Shown: positions 46,528-54,851 of the stretch, piece after piece
How the letters are laid out: each line of letters starts with the position of its first letter
Position numbering within the stretch: position 1 is the stretch's first letter
Origin: Marinilabilia salmonicolor
GTDB lineage: Bacteria; Bacteroidota; Bacteroidia; Bacteroidales; Marinilabiliaceae
DNA: 64,000 nt
Assembly (NCBI RefSeq): GCF_003003035.1
Contig: NZ_PVTS01000002.1
Span: 289,236-353,235, forward strand
Direction of reading: 5' to 3'
Notes under the pieces: model-generated
Seen by the model: only the letters and a program-made list of their open reading frames with translations
Databases searched by the model: none
What the model was told of the DNA's origin: nothing
Translations under genes and position numbers: made by a program

Positions 46528-48591
46528 ATGAAGCGAATATTCTCTATAATTACCCTGCTTACGCTGGCAACAGGCATCCTGAGTGCCCAGATTGACCGTT
46601 CAACCCCTCCATCGCCGGGCCCTGCGCCTGAAGTGCAGATTGGGGATTATGACAAATTCACCCTCCCAAACGGACTCACCGTCATTGTGGTTGAAAACCA
46701 TAAAGTTCCTGTAGTCTCTTATTCTCTTTCGTTGGATGTAACCCTTCCCGCGGAAAGAAATCTGGCCGGATACATCGAGTTGGCCGGCAGTATGCTCCGA
46801 AGTGGCACCACCAATCGCACCAAAGCAGAAATAGACGAAGCCGTTGATTTCATCGGAGCGAACCTGTCCACCGGACAAAAAGGCATCTATGCCAGATCGT
46901 TGACCAAACACAGTGACGAATTGCTGGATATCATGTCAGATATTTTGTTGAATCCTTCCTTTCCGGAGGATGAGCTGAAAAAACAGGTAACACAATACAA
47001 AACAGGTATTCAGGCAAACAAAGAGGAACCATCGGTTATCGCCCAGAACATTGCGGGAAAGTTGATTTACGGGCAGAACGACCCTTACGGGGAAATAGTT
47101 TCAGAAGAAACCCTCGATAACATAACCGCAGAAGATTGTCGCAAATATTACCAAAGCTATTTCAGACCCAACACAGCTTACCTGGTCATTGTTGGAGACA
47201 TCAATACCAAAGAAGCAAAGAAACAAGCCAAAAAGTATTTTGGCAGTTGGGAAAAAGAGGCGGTTCCTCAAAACATCTTCCCCTACCCTGAAGGATTTGA
47301 AGCTCCGGTTGTTGCCATCTCCAATAAAGAAGGTGCCAATCAATCCACCATTATAGTTGCTCATGATGTGAATCTTACACCAGGACATCCGGATATTCCA
47401 AGTGCCCGTGTGATGAACAGCATTCTTGGAGGCGGATCATTCAATGCACGCCTGTTTCAGAATCTGCGCGAAGATAAGGCCTATACCTATGGAGCCTATT
47501 CAAGCCTGGAGTCGGACGAAAGAGTCGGTTCATTTATGGCTAGTGCACAGGTCAGAACTTCTGTAACCGACAGTGCCCTGACTGAAATTCTTAATGAAAT
47601 GGAGCGTATTCGCACTGAGCCTGTCTCTGATGAAGAGTTACAGCTGGTAAAGAATTCCATAACAGGAAACTTTGGACGTGCGCTGGAAGATCCCCAAACG
47701 GTAGCTCGATTTGCACTAAACATAGAACGATACGACTTACCAAAGGATTACTATGAGACTTACTTACAAAGAATTGCAGAAGTAACTAAAGAAGATGTGC
47801 TCAACGCAGCCAAAAAATATTTAAAACCGGAAAATGCTGTTATCCTGGCTGTGGGCAATGCCTCTGACATTGCAGATAAAATGAAAGCTTTCAGCCCCTC
47901 ACAAAAAGTAACTCAATACGACTACTACGGGAATGAGGTGGAGAAAAAAGCTGCTGATGCAAATGTTTCGGCAACCGGTGTACTGGCTGATTACATTGAA
48001 GCCATTGGCGGCCGTGAAAAACTTGAATCGGTTAACGATTTGAAAATGAATTTGGCCATGTCGATGCAGGGAATGGGCATCACCATTGAGATGCTCCAAA
48101 AAAAACCGGGTAAATTTTATCAGGCGACATCGATGAACGGAAATGTTGTTTCCTCACAGGTTTTGAATGGCGACAAGGGAAAAATGAAGACTCCAATGGG
48201 CGAACAAAAGCTGGAGGGAGAAATGCTTAAACAAATGCAGGAAAGTGCTTCTATTTTCCCCGAACTCAACTATCCTGAAAATGACACGGAACTAACACTT
48301 GACGGAGTTGAAAACGTTGACGGCAAGGAAACTTATAAAGTGATTGTTTCCAAGCCTTCAGGCACCTCCACCACCGTATTCTTTGGCGTAAAAGACGGAT
48401 TGAAATACAAAGAGGTAGCAGAAACACCACAAGGGCTGGTTTCCACCACTTTTGATAAATATACTGATGTGGACGGGATCCTTTTCCCCATGTCCATGAA
48501 GCAGGTTATGGGGCCCCAGTCTTTTGACATTGAAGTTAAAGAAGTTGCCGTGAACAAAGGTATAGATGATGCCAAATTTGAAATAAACTGA
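46528..48591 (+). CDS. M16 family inactive partner with C-terminal LolA-like domain
   Basis: The ATG at 46528 starts a signal peptide (MKRIFSIITLLTLATGILSA); an in-frame ATG at 46336 is inside the upstream gene. The 687-aa product repeats the M16 fold, but at the zinc position it has GYIELAGSML instead of HxxEH, so it is noncatalytic. Residues from about 480 form an extra beta-rich domain (LADYIEAIGGREKLESV ... FDKYTDVDGILFPMSM) like lipoprotein-sorting/LolA-fold proteins. The addition is typical of Bacteroidota and may bind the substrate. It follows the active subunit and ends at a strong terminator. Confidence 0.9.
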   Translation: MKRIFSIITLLTLATGILSAQIDRSTPPSPGPAPEVQIGDYDKFTLPNGLTVIVVENHKVPVVSYSLSLDVTLPAERNLAGYIELAGSMLRSGTTNRTKAEIDEAVDFIGANLSTGQKGIYARSLTKHSDELLDIMSDILLNPSFPEDELKKQVTQYKTGIQANKEEPSVIAQNIAGKLIYGQNDPYGEIVSEETLDNITAEDCRKYYQSYFRPNTAYLVIVGDINTKEAKKQAKKYFGSWEKEAVPQNIFPYPEGFEAPVVAISNKEGANQSTIIVAHDVNLTPGHPDIPSARVMNSILGGGSFNARLFQNLREDKAYTYGAYSSLESDERVGSFMASAQVRTSVTDSALTEILNEMERIRTEPVSDEELQLVKNSITGNFGRALEDPQTVARFALNIERYDLPKDYYETYLQRIAEVTKEDVLNAAKKYLKPENAVILAVGNASDIADKMKAFSPSQKVTQYDYYGNEVEKKAADANVSATGVLADYIEAIGGREKLESVNDLKMNLAMSMQGMGITIEMLQKKPGKFYQATSMNGNVVSSQVLNGDKGKMKTPMGEQKLEGEMLKQMQESASIFPELNYPENDTELTLDGVENVDGKETYKVIVSKPSGTSTTVFFGVKDGLKYKEVAETPQGLVSTTFDKYTDVDGILFPMSMKQVMGPQSFDIEVKEVAVNKGIDDAKFEIN

Positions 48592-48634
48592 ACACCGAAT
48601 GATTGATTCCTTTTCTATTTCCTTTTTTTAACCG

Positions 48635-48679
48635 CAATGCCCGAAACAGAAAACCGCTGTTTCGGGCATTGTTTTTTTT
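48635..48679 (+). terminator. Rho-independent terminator of the M16 pair
   Basis: CAATGCCCGAAACAG pairs with CTGTTTCGGGCATTG, a perfect 15-bp stem with a 7-base loop, then a run of T. Confidence 0.93.
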
Positions 48680-48721
48680 CTCCTGCCTGACTTAAACTAC
48701 CTTATACATAAGAAAGGTACG

Positions 48722-48805
48722 ATGTAAACAGACTGAAAGCCTGAGAGCAACAGCCCAGGGCAACGCACCAGTCTATTGTTTAAAGACCTTTGGCCTTTTA
48801 AAACC
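48722..48805 (+). repeat. GGGCAACG intergenic repeat, copy 2
   Basis: ATGTAAACAGACTGAAAGCC ... CAGCCCAGGGCAACGC ... TTAAAGACCTTTGGCCTTTT is the same unit as on the minus strand at 13865-13962. It lies between the M16 terminator and the TetR promoter. Confidence 0.7.
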
Positions 48806-48857
48806 AGACCTCATCTTGCCCATTCATCCAGTCCCTTTAAAAAAAGTTCACCCGGCC

Positions 48858-48888
48858 TTGACAAACAAAAAAAGAGTTGCTACTTATG
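48858..48888 (+). promoter_or_regulatory. Candidate promoter of the TetR operon
   Basis: TTGAC at 48858-48862 and TACTTATG at 48881-48888 (one mismatch to TAnnTTTG) have 20 bases between TTG and TA, the spacing of Bacteroidota promoters. The operator palindrome starts inside this -7 box. Confidence 0.6.
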
Positions 48889-48907
48889 ACTGACCGGTCA
48901 GTCATAA
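48884..48907. promoter_or_regulatory. Palindromic TetR operator
   Basis: A perfect 24-bp palindrome centred between 48895 and 48896, with core TGACTGACCGGTCAGTCA, overlaps the -7 box. It is 16 bases before the TetR ATG. TGACCGGTCA-type palindromes are typical of TetR-family sites. This suggests autorepression and control of the whole operon. Confidence 0.88.
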
Positions 48908-48923
48908 AAGAAGAAGATAAAAG

Positions 48924-49493
48924 ATGAAACAACCATCCAACAAAACCAGGAAACGGGAAGTTATCCTGGAGAAATCACTGGAACTATTTGCCACCAAAGG
49001 CTACCATTCCGCCACAACAGCAGAAATAGCAAAGGCTGCAAATATTGCCAAAGGCACACTCTTTAACTATTTTGAAAGTAAAGAGCACCTGTTACGATCC
49101 CTCGTCTTTGAAACACTTCTGGAACTGGCCGAAATGATAGATCCAAACCACGATGGGATTGTAACAAAGGAAGAATTTTTCAGCGTCATCCATAAAAGTA
49201 GAAAGTGGATCGTTGAACATCCCCAATTTCTGAGTCTTTATTTCTCCATGGTTTCACAACCTGCAGTTTTCAACCTTTTTAAAGCTGAAATATCTGAAAA
49301 ACTGGCTCCCTACATGGAAAAACTGGCAGCTTTCTTCCAAAAAGAAGGTTTTAAAGACAGCTATGCAGAAGTCCGTTTCTTTCTGGCCATGCTGGATGGG
49401 ATCGCCATTCACTATGCCATGGATACAAAAAACTTCCCTATTGACGAAATAGAAGGAAAAATCATTGATTACTATCAGGGAAAAATGAGTTGA
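48924..49493 (+). CDS. TetR/AcrR family transcriptional regulator
   Basis: The 189-aa protein has the N-terminal TetR helix-turn-helix: LELFATKGYHSATTAEIAKA, then NIAKGTLFNYFESKEHL (residues about 17-56). The C-terminal ligand domain is helical and of ordinary length. It is first in an operon with a LolA-like protein, two permeases, an ATPase and a beta-barrel protein. A perfect palindrome at 48884-48907 in its promoter is its likely operator. The inducer is unknown; exported lipids or toxic amphiphiles are plausible. Confidence 0.92.
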   Translation: MKQPSNKTRKREVILEKSLELFATKGYHSATTAEIAKAANIAKGTLFNYFESKEHLLRSLVFETLLELAEMIDPNHDGIVTKEEFFSVIHKSRKWIVEHPQFLSLYFSMVSQPAVFNLFKAEISEKLAPYMEKLAAFFQKEGFKDSYAEVRFFLAMLDGIAIHYAMDTKNFPIDEIEGKIIDYYQGKMS

Positions 49494-49533
49494 AATATCA
49501 GCTCACAGATTTGATAAAAACATAACCCAAAAC

Positions 49534-50316
49534 ATGAAAAAAATGACCATACAGAAAAATACCCCACGAAAAACACTCCTGTTTTTTACCCTGGCGATTC
49601 TGCCAATATTAACGATTCACGCCCAGCATCCAACCGCCAAAGAAATCGTTGAAAAAGCCGATAATTTAATGCGGGGAGAAAGCAGCTATGCTGAAATGGA
49701 GATGCAAATTATTCGTCCTTCCTGGTCTCGAACGCTCCGGTTCAATGCATGGGCAAAAGGAGATGATTACTCACTGATATACATCACCTACCCCCAGCGC
49801 GAAAAAGGCCAACGCTTTCTAAAGCGCGGCCGGGAAATGTGGAATTATGTGCCGGCCATCGACCGGATGATAAAAATCCCTCCCAGCATGATGATGCAGT
49901 CGTGGATGGGCTCCGACCTCACCAACGACGACCTGGTCAATGCAGCTTCCATTGTAAAGGATTATGACCATAAAACTCTGAGGACAGAAACCCTGCGCGG
50001 CCATGAGTGTTACGTCATCGAAATGATTCCTCACGAAGAAGCCCCGGTCGTATGGGGAAAGGTAATCTCCTGGATTTCCACATCTGATTTTCTGAATCTC
50101 CGCAACGAGTACTATGATGAAGCTTATGAACTGGTGAACGAAGAAATTCTGGATGAAATTGAAGATGTGGGCGACCGCACCATCCCCACCCGCTACACCG
50201 TAATTCCGGCAAATGAAGAGGGACACCAAACCATCATGAAATTTGAGAAAATAGACTTTGGCGAAGAGATGGAAGAGCGTTTCTTTTCCATTCAGAATAT
50301 GAAACAGATGCGGTGA
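49534..50316 (+). CDS. Outer membrane lipoprotein-sorting (LolA-like) protein
   Basis: The 260-aa product has a signal peptide (TLLFFTLAILPILTIHAQ) and the motif run WSRTLRFNAWAKGDDYSLIYI, then GREMWNYVPAIDRMIKIPPSMM and SWMGSDLTNDDLV. These are typical of the LolA-like family (PF17131) that accompanies RND or ABC exporters. The protein probably carries a hydrophobic cargo through the periplasm. It is the second gene of the TetR operon. Confidence 0.9.
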   Translation: MKKMTIQKNTPRKTLLFFTLAILPILTIHAQHPTAKEIVEKADNLMRGESSYAEMEMQIIRPSWSRTLRFNAWAKGDDYSLIYITYPQREKGQRFLKRGREMWNYVPAIDRMIKIPPSMMMQSWMGSDLTNDDLVNAASIVKDYDHKTLRTETLRGHECYVIEMIPHEEAPVVWGKVISWISTSDFLNLRNEYYDEAYELVNEEILDEIEDVGDRTIPTRYTVIPANEEGHQTIMKFEKIDFGEEMEERFFSIQNMKQMR

Positions 50317-50320
50317 GATA

Positions 50321-50350
50321 GCTGTTAGCTCGTAGCTCGTAGCTCTTAGG
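50321..50350 (+). repeat. TAGCTCG short tandem repeat
   Basis: GCTGTTAGCTCGTAGCTCG TAGCTCTTAG, units of about 8 bases, occupies the gap between the LolA-like gene and the first permease. A related stretch lies at 61930-61963. Confidence 0.5.
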
Positions 50351-50393
50351 GTATAACCCAAAAAAGAAACATAAGGCAACAAAAAAAGACACC

Positions 50394-51638
50394 ATGACCA
50401 CCCAAACGACATCAGGCGGATTTAAAAGCATCGTCAAAATTGCCTGGCGCAATCTTTGGCGCAACAAGAAGCGAACGCTGATAACCGCCTCATCCATTTT
50501 TTTCGGGGTCATTCTTTCAGCCCTGATGGGATCGATGCAGGAAGGCTCCTACCAAAAGATGATTGAGAATGTGGCACGGTTCTATGCCGGTCATGCCCAG
50601 ATTCAGCACAAGGATTACCCCGACAATCAGTCCACCAACAACTCATTTGTTCCGTCGGACTCTCTGACAATCAAACTTAACAACACCGAAGGCATCGATA
50701 TGGTAGTGCCTCGTCTGGAAAGCTTCGCCCTGGCTTCTTCGGGCAACCAAACCGAAGGGGTCATGGTATTGGGAGTCAATCCGGAACAGGAAGACGAGAT
50801 GACCGAATTATCAGACAAAATAGTTGAGGGAAACTATTTCGATGGCCCGACACAACTGCTGGCAGGTAAAGAACTGGCCGAAAATCTGGGCATCTCACCC
50901 GGCGACACGTTGGTAATGATTAGCCAGGGACTGCACGGAGTGAGCGCTTTTGGAAAATATCCGGTGGCCGGTTTGTTCAGCCATCCCAATCCCGAACTCA
51001 ACCGGCAATTGGTATATCTTCCCCTTGACGAGGCGATGTACTTCTTCCAGGCCTTCGACCACGTAACTTCCCTGGCGTTGGTTGGAAATTCACAAAAAGC
51101 CGTCAATAAAGCCATTCCTGAGATTAAACAACATTTAGAACAAGACCAGGTGTTGCGCACCTGGCAGGAGATGTTTCCGGCCATTCTTCAGCAAATCGAA
51201 AGCGACCGGGCAACCGCTTTAATCATGAAACTCATTCTTTATCTGGTCATCGGGTTCGGCATCCTGGGCACTGTCGTCATGCTGATGGCCGAACGCCAGC
51301 ACGAACTCAGTTTGATGGTGGCTGTAGGAATGCACCGTTCCAAACTGGCGCTGATGCTGCTGCTGGAAATTCTCTGGATGGGCGTCATGGGGGTGATTGC
51401 CGGATTTATCGGTTCACTACCGGTCATTGCTTGGTTTGCGAGTCACCCCGTCCCCATCACCGGCCAGGCAGGCGAATGGATGAAAAACATCGGTTTTGAG
51501 CCTTACATGTTCTTTGCCTGGGATGTGGGCGTATTCCTGGAACAAATGCTGGTGGTTTTTGTGCTTACACTGCTGATTTCCTTTTACCCATTTGTGAGGG
51601 CTTTTAAAATATCCCCTATAGTCGGATTGAGAAATTGA
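50394..51638 (+). CDS. FtsX/LolC-type ABC transporter permease 1
   Basis: The 414-aa protein has one N-terminal helix (KIAWRNLWRNKKRTLITASSIF), a large periplasmic domain (residues about 60-270) and three C-terminal helices (LILYLVIGFGILGTVVMLM, etc.). That is the FtsX/MacB/LolCE four-helix topology. The motif VAVGMHRSKLALMLLLE near residue 305 is typical of the coupling helix. It forms a heterodimer with the next gene and uses the ATPase at 52972, extracting a substrate from the inner membrane. Confidence 0.9.
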   Translation: MTTQTTSGGFKSIVKIAWRNLWRNKKRTLITASSIFFGVILSALMGSMQEGSYQKMIENVARFYAGHAQIQHKDYPDNQSTNNSFVPSDSLTIKLNNTEGIDMVVPRLESFALASSGNQTEGVMVLGVNPEQEDEMTELSDKIVEGNYFDGPTQLLAGKELAENLGISPGDTLVMISQGLHGVSAFGKYPVAGLFSHPNPELNRQLVYLPLDEAMYFFQAFDHVTSLALVGNSQKAVNKAIPEIKQHLEQDQVLRTWQEMFPAILQQIESDRATALIMKLILYLVIGFGILGTVVMLMAERQHELSLMVAVGMHRSKLALMLLLEILWMGVMGVIAGFIGSLPVIAWFASHPVPITGQAGEWMKNIGFEPYMFFAWDVGVFLEQMLVVFVLTLLISFYPFVRAFKISPIVGLRN

Positions 51639-51699
51639 AACTGATATTCAAACCACCCCGAATTCATCAATGAGGAACTCGGGAAAACGGCGAAACGTT

Positions 51700-52911
51700 A
51701 TGCTACTAAAAATTGCATGGAGAAACATCTGGAGAAGTCCTGTCAGGAGCTGGATTATTATTGCAGCGCTCACGGCAGGCATGTTTGCAGGTATTTTTTC
51801 GTCCACCTTTATGAACGGATGGATGAAACAGCGACTTCGCGACGGCGTAGAGACCGAAACGGGCCACCTCCAGATATTCCGGAATAACTACCAGAATTCA
51901 CGCAAACTATCCTTGCTCCTTCCTCCCGGCGAAATAACCAAAGTGAGCGCTCACCCGATGGTGCAATCCGCCACCGAACGAATCATCGTGCAGGGAATGG
52001 CAGCATCTGCGGAAACAGCGCGAGGCATCAGGATTCTCGGAGTTGAGCCGGAGATGGAAAAAAATGTCCTGAATCTCCATGAAAAAGTACGGGAGGGCAG
52101 CTGGTTCGATTCCCCCTACTCAAAAGAAGCTGTGATAGGCGAAAAACTGGCCCGTCAACTGAAAATTGATGTCCGCTCAAGAATCATCCTCAGATTTCAG
52201 GATTTAGATGGGACCCTGACAGGGGGAGCCTTCAGGGTGGCCGGGATTTTCCGCACCAGCAACACCGCATTCGACGGGACACACGTTTTGGTTCGCAGGT
52301 CGGATTTGGCTGAACTGACCTCCATCCCATCGGGTAAAAGTCACGCAATTGTTGTAAAACTTCAAAATGCGGAAGATGCTATGCATGTAGCCCCCCAATT
52401 TGAAGAAACACTGGAGGATGCAGATGCCGTTCCCTGGAAAGAGCTCAGTCCGGAACTGGGTTACATTACGGAGCTAAGCAATACCTATATGTACATTTTC
52501 GTAGTCATTATTCTGATGGCACTGGCTTTTGGAATCGTTAATACCATGCTGATGGCCGTACTGGAACGTACCCGGGAAATCGGGATGCTCATGTCGGTGG
52601 GCATGGCCCGCTCCCGCATATTCATAATGATTGTGCTGGAAACAGTGATGCTTTGCACCACAGGAGGCCTACTCGGCATTGGGGCCGGATTGTTTACCGT
52701 TTGGCGCCTGTCAAGCACTGGAATTGACTTATCCATCTGGGCAACAGGACTTACAGAAATGGGATTTGACCCGATTGTTTACCCTGAATGGGATGCAGTT
52801 CTTGTACTCAACATTGCCGGGATGGTTATCCTTTCGGGAATACTGGCATCCCTCTACCCCGCATGGAAAGCATTGAAACTGAATCCCTCCGAGGCCGTTC
52901 GGGTTATTTGA
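51700..52911 (+). CDS. FtsX/LolE-type ABC transporter permease 2
   Basis: I take the ATG at 51700 (403 aa, MLLKIAWRNIWRSPVRSW); a longer frame starts at 51670. Same architecture as permease 1: N-terminal helix, periplasmic domain, three C-terminal helices with RTREIGMLMSVGMARSRIFI as the coupling motif. The second partner of the heterodimeric permease. The gap from permease 1 is short, indicating one transcript. Confidence 0.9.
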   Translation: MLLKIAWRNIWRSPVRSWIIIAALTAGMFAGIFSSTFMNGWMKQRLRDGVETETGHLQIFRNNYQNSRKLSLLLPPGEITKVSAHPMVQSATERIIVQGMAASAETARGIRILGVEPEMEKNVLNLHEKVREGSWFDSPYSKEAVIGEKLARQLKIDVRSRIILRFQDLDGTLTGGAFRVAGIFRTSNTAFDGTHVLVRRSDLAELTSIPSGKSHAIVVKLQNAEDAMHVAPQFEETLEDADAVPWKELSPELGYITELSNTYMYIFVVIILMALAFGIVNTMLMAVLERTREIGMLMSVGMARSRIFIMIVLETVMLCTTGGLLGIGAGLFTVWRLSSTGIDLSIWATGLTEMGFDPIVYPEWDAVLVLNIAGMVILSGILASLYPAWKALKLNPSEAVRVI

Positions 52912-52971
52912 ATTAAAACCATCACAGGTAATAAAACATTGTCAATTAGTCAACAACAAAAACCAAATACC

Positions 52972-53655
52972 ATGGCCATAATCACCATTAAGGATTTACA
53001 AAAAACCTACAACAGCAGTCAGGTGCCGGTACATGCACTGAACGGAGTAGATTTAACCATAGATGAAGGCGAATTTACTGCCATTGTAGGTCCTTCGGGC
53101 TCAGGTAAAACCACCCTGCTTAATATTATTGGCGGACTGGATGACCCCAATGACGGACAGGTTATTATTAACGATACAGAAATCAACCACTTGTCCAGAG
53201 CCGAGAAAATCGATTTCAGATTGCATCATATCGGATTCATATTTCAGGCCTACAACCTGATACCGGTGCTTACAGCCCGCGAAAACATTGAGTTCATTCT
53301 GGAACTTCATGGCATTCCGAAATCGAAACGCCGACTGCGCAGCAACGAACTACTTGAAGCTGTGGGAATTCCCGAAAAGGCAGACATCCGCCCACGGCAG
53401 CTTTCGGGGGGACAACAGCAGCGTATCGCAGTGGCCCGGGCACTGGCATCAAGCCCCCGGTTTATCCTGGCCGATGAACCAACGGCAAACCTGGACTCTG
53501 CTTCTGCAGATAATCTTCTGACCATCATGGAAGAGCTCAACAAAAAAGAGAAGACCACTTTTATCTTTTCAACCCACGATGCCAGAGTTGTTAAGAAAGC
53601 CCGACGTGTAGTAACACTTGAAGACGGAAAAATTAAATCGGACTCCAAAAAATGA
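52972..53655 (+). CDS. ABC transporter ATP-binding protein (MacB/LolD type)
   Basis: Start at ATG 52972 (227 aa). Walker A is GPSGSGKT (40-47), signature LSGGQ at 144-148, Walker B FILADEP (164-170) and H-loop His202. FQAYNLIPVLTARENIEF (Q-loop region) is the typical stretch of LolD/MacB/FtsE-class ATPases that serve FtsX-type permeases. It energises the two permeases just upstream. The next gene overlaps its stop by four bases. Confidence 0.95.
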   Translation: MAIITIKDLQKTYNSSQVPVHALNGVDLTIDEGEFTAIVGPSGSGKTTLLNIIGGLDDPNDGQVIINDTEINHLSRAEKIDFRLHHIGFIFQAYNLIPVLTARENIEFILELHGIPKSKRRLRSNELLEAVGIPEKADIRPRQLSGGQQQRIAVARALASSPRFILADEPTANLDSASADNLLTIMEELNKKEKTTFIFSTHDARVVKKARRVVTLEDGKIKSDSKK

Positions 53656-54776
53656 GAACCTGTTTATTGATTTTTGCATTGCTTATTTCCTGCAACATCA
53701 GGAGCCAGATGAAAGCGGATGGTTACCTGGGCGTCATGCCCGGATGGTATCACATGGAACAACTTGGGCAAAACCTGCGGGAAACCACCTTACACAACCG
53801 AATAAACTTAAGTTACGATTTCTCACCTACTGTAATCGGAGTTATTCAGTTTAGAAACCGGCTCATCCATGGGCAAACGGTCAATCAAATTCCCGGATAT
53901 GCTGCTTTTATTGACAACGACCAGGGATTCCTGGATATGTCGTACAACCTGGCCTCAGGGAATTCAGCAATTCTCAACATGACCATAGACCGGCTCTGGC
54001 TCGATTTCTATCTGGGAAAACTGCAAGTCAGGGCGGGCCGCCAACGCATCAACTGGGGCCAGGCAATGGTATGGAATCCCAACGACATCTTTAATGCTTA
54101 TTCGTTTTTTGATTTGGACTATCCCGAGCGCCCCGGAATCGACGGGTTACGACTGCAGCTTTTTACCGGACCGACGTCCCAGATTGATGGCGTTTTCAAA
54201 ATTGATTCCGACCACAGAAAAACAATGGCCATGCGATTTCGCTTTAATGCCGGGAGGTACGATTGGCAGGTTTTGGGCGGAAGACTCAACGACCGGGACT
54301 GGACCGCAGGCATGGGATGGTCGGGACACATAGGAAATGCAGGCTTTTACGGGGAGGGCACTTTATTAATACCTGACCACGGAGAGGAAACCGTCATCGC
54401 ATCCACAGGAATAAATTACACCTTCAAAAACAGCCTGCTTTGGCAAAGCGAATTTTTGTACAGCAGTAATTTAAGTAATACAATAGATGGATTTAGTAAT
54501 TTCATTACAGGACAAGCATCTATAAAAAATCTCAGTGTCACCAAATATACCATTTTCAGTTCGATGCAATATCCTTTTACACCTCTCTTTTCAGGAACAC
54601 TAAATGCAATGCACTTTGTAGGAACCAATGGATGGTATGCAGGTCCGTCGCTGGAGTATTCCCTGCAGCGAAACCTTTACCTCAGTGCTTTTCTAAATTT
54701 ATTTCTCAACAAAACCTCGCAAGATGGCTGCACTACAGATTACCTGGGTGCTATCAGACTAAAGTGGTTCTTCTAA
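53652..54776 (+). CDS. Outer-membrane beta-barrel protein (DUF1302-like)
   Basis: The 374-aa product has a signal peptide (MRTCLLIFALLISCNIRS) and a strand-rich sequence ending in a terminal aromatic (IRLKWFF), as in outer-membrane barrels. The block LQVRAGRQRINWGQAMVWNPNDIFNAY matches the DUF1302/alginate-porin-like theme of barrels linked to LolA-like exporters. Its ATG overlaps the ATPase stop, so translation is coupled. It may complete an envelope-spanning export route. Confidence 0.83.
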   Translation: MRTCLLIFALLISCNIRSQMKADGYLGVMPGWYHMEQLGQNLRETTLHNRINLSYDFSPTVIGVIQFRNRLIHGQTVNQIPGYAAFIDNDQGFLDMSYNLASGNSAILNMTIDRLWLDFYLGKLQVRAGRQRINWGQAMVWNPNDIFNAYSFFDLDYPERPGIDGLRLQLFTGPTSQIDGVFKIDSDHRKTMAMRFRFNAGRYDWQVLGGRLNDRDWTAGMGWSGHIGNAGFYGEGTLLIPDHGEETVIASTGINYTFKNSLLWQSEFLYSSNLSNTIDGFSNFITGQASIKNLSVTKYTIFSSMQYPFTPLFSGTLNAMHFVGTNGWYAGPSLEYSLQRNLYLSAFLNLFLNKTSQDGCTTDYLGAIRLKWFF

Positions 54777-54794
54777 ACTAATTTATACATGATT

Positions 54795-54825
54795 CTGTAA
54801 GCAGACCGGAAGCCTGGGTGCAACG
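54795..54825 (+). repeat. GGGCAACG intergenic repeat, truncated copy 3
   Basis: CTGTAAGCAGACCGGAAGCC followed by TGGGTGCAACG is the 5' part of the unit seen at 13865-13962 and 48722-48805. It sits in the 75-base gap between two convergent genes. Confidence 0.6.
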
Positions 54826-54851
54826 TTTTGGAAATGGGGCATCCCACTTTT

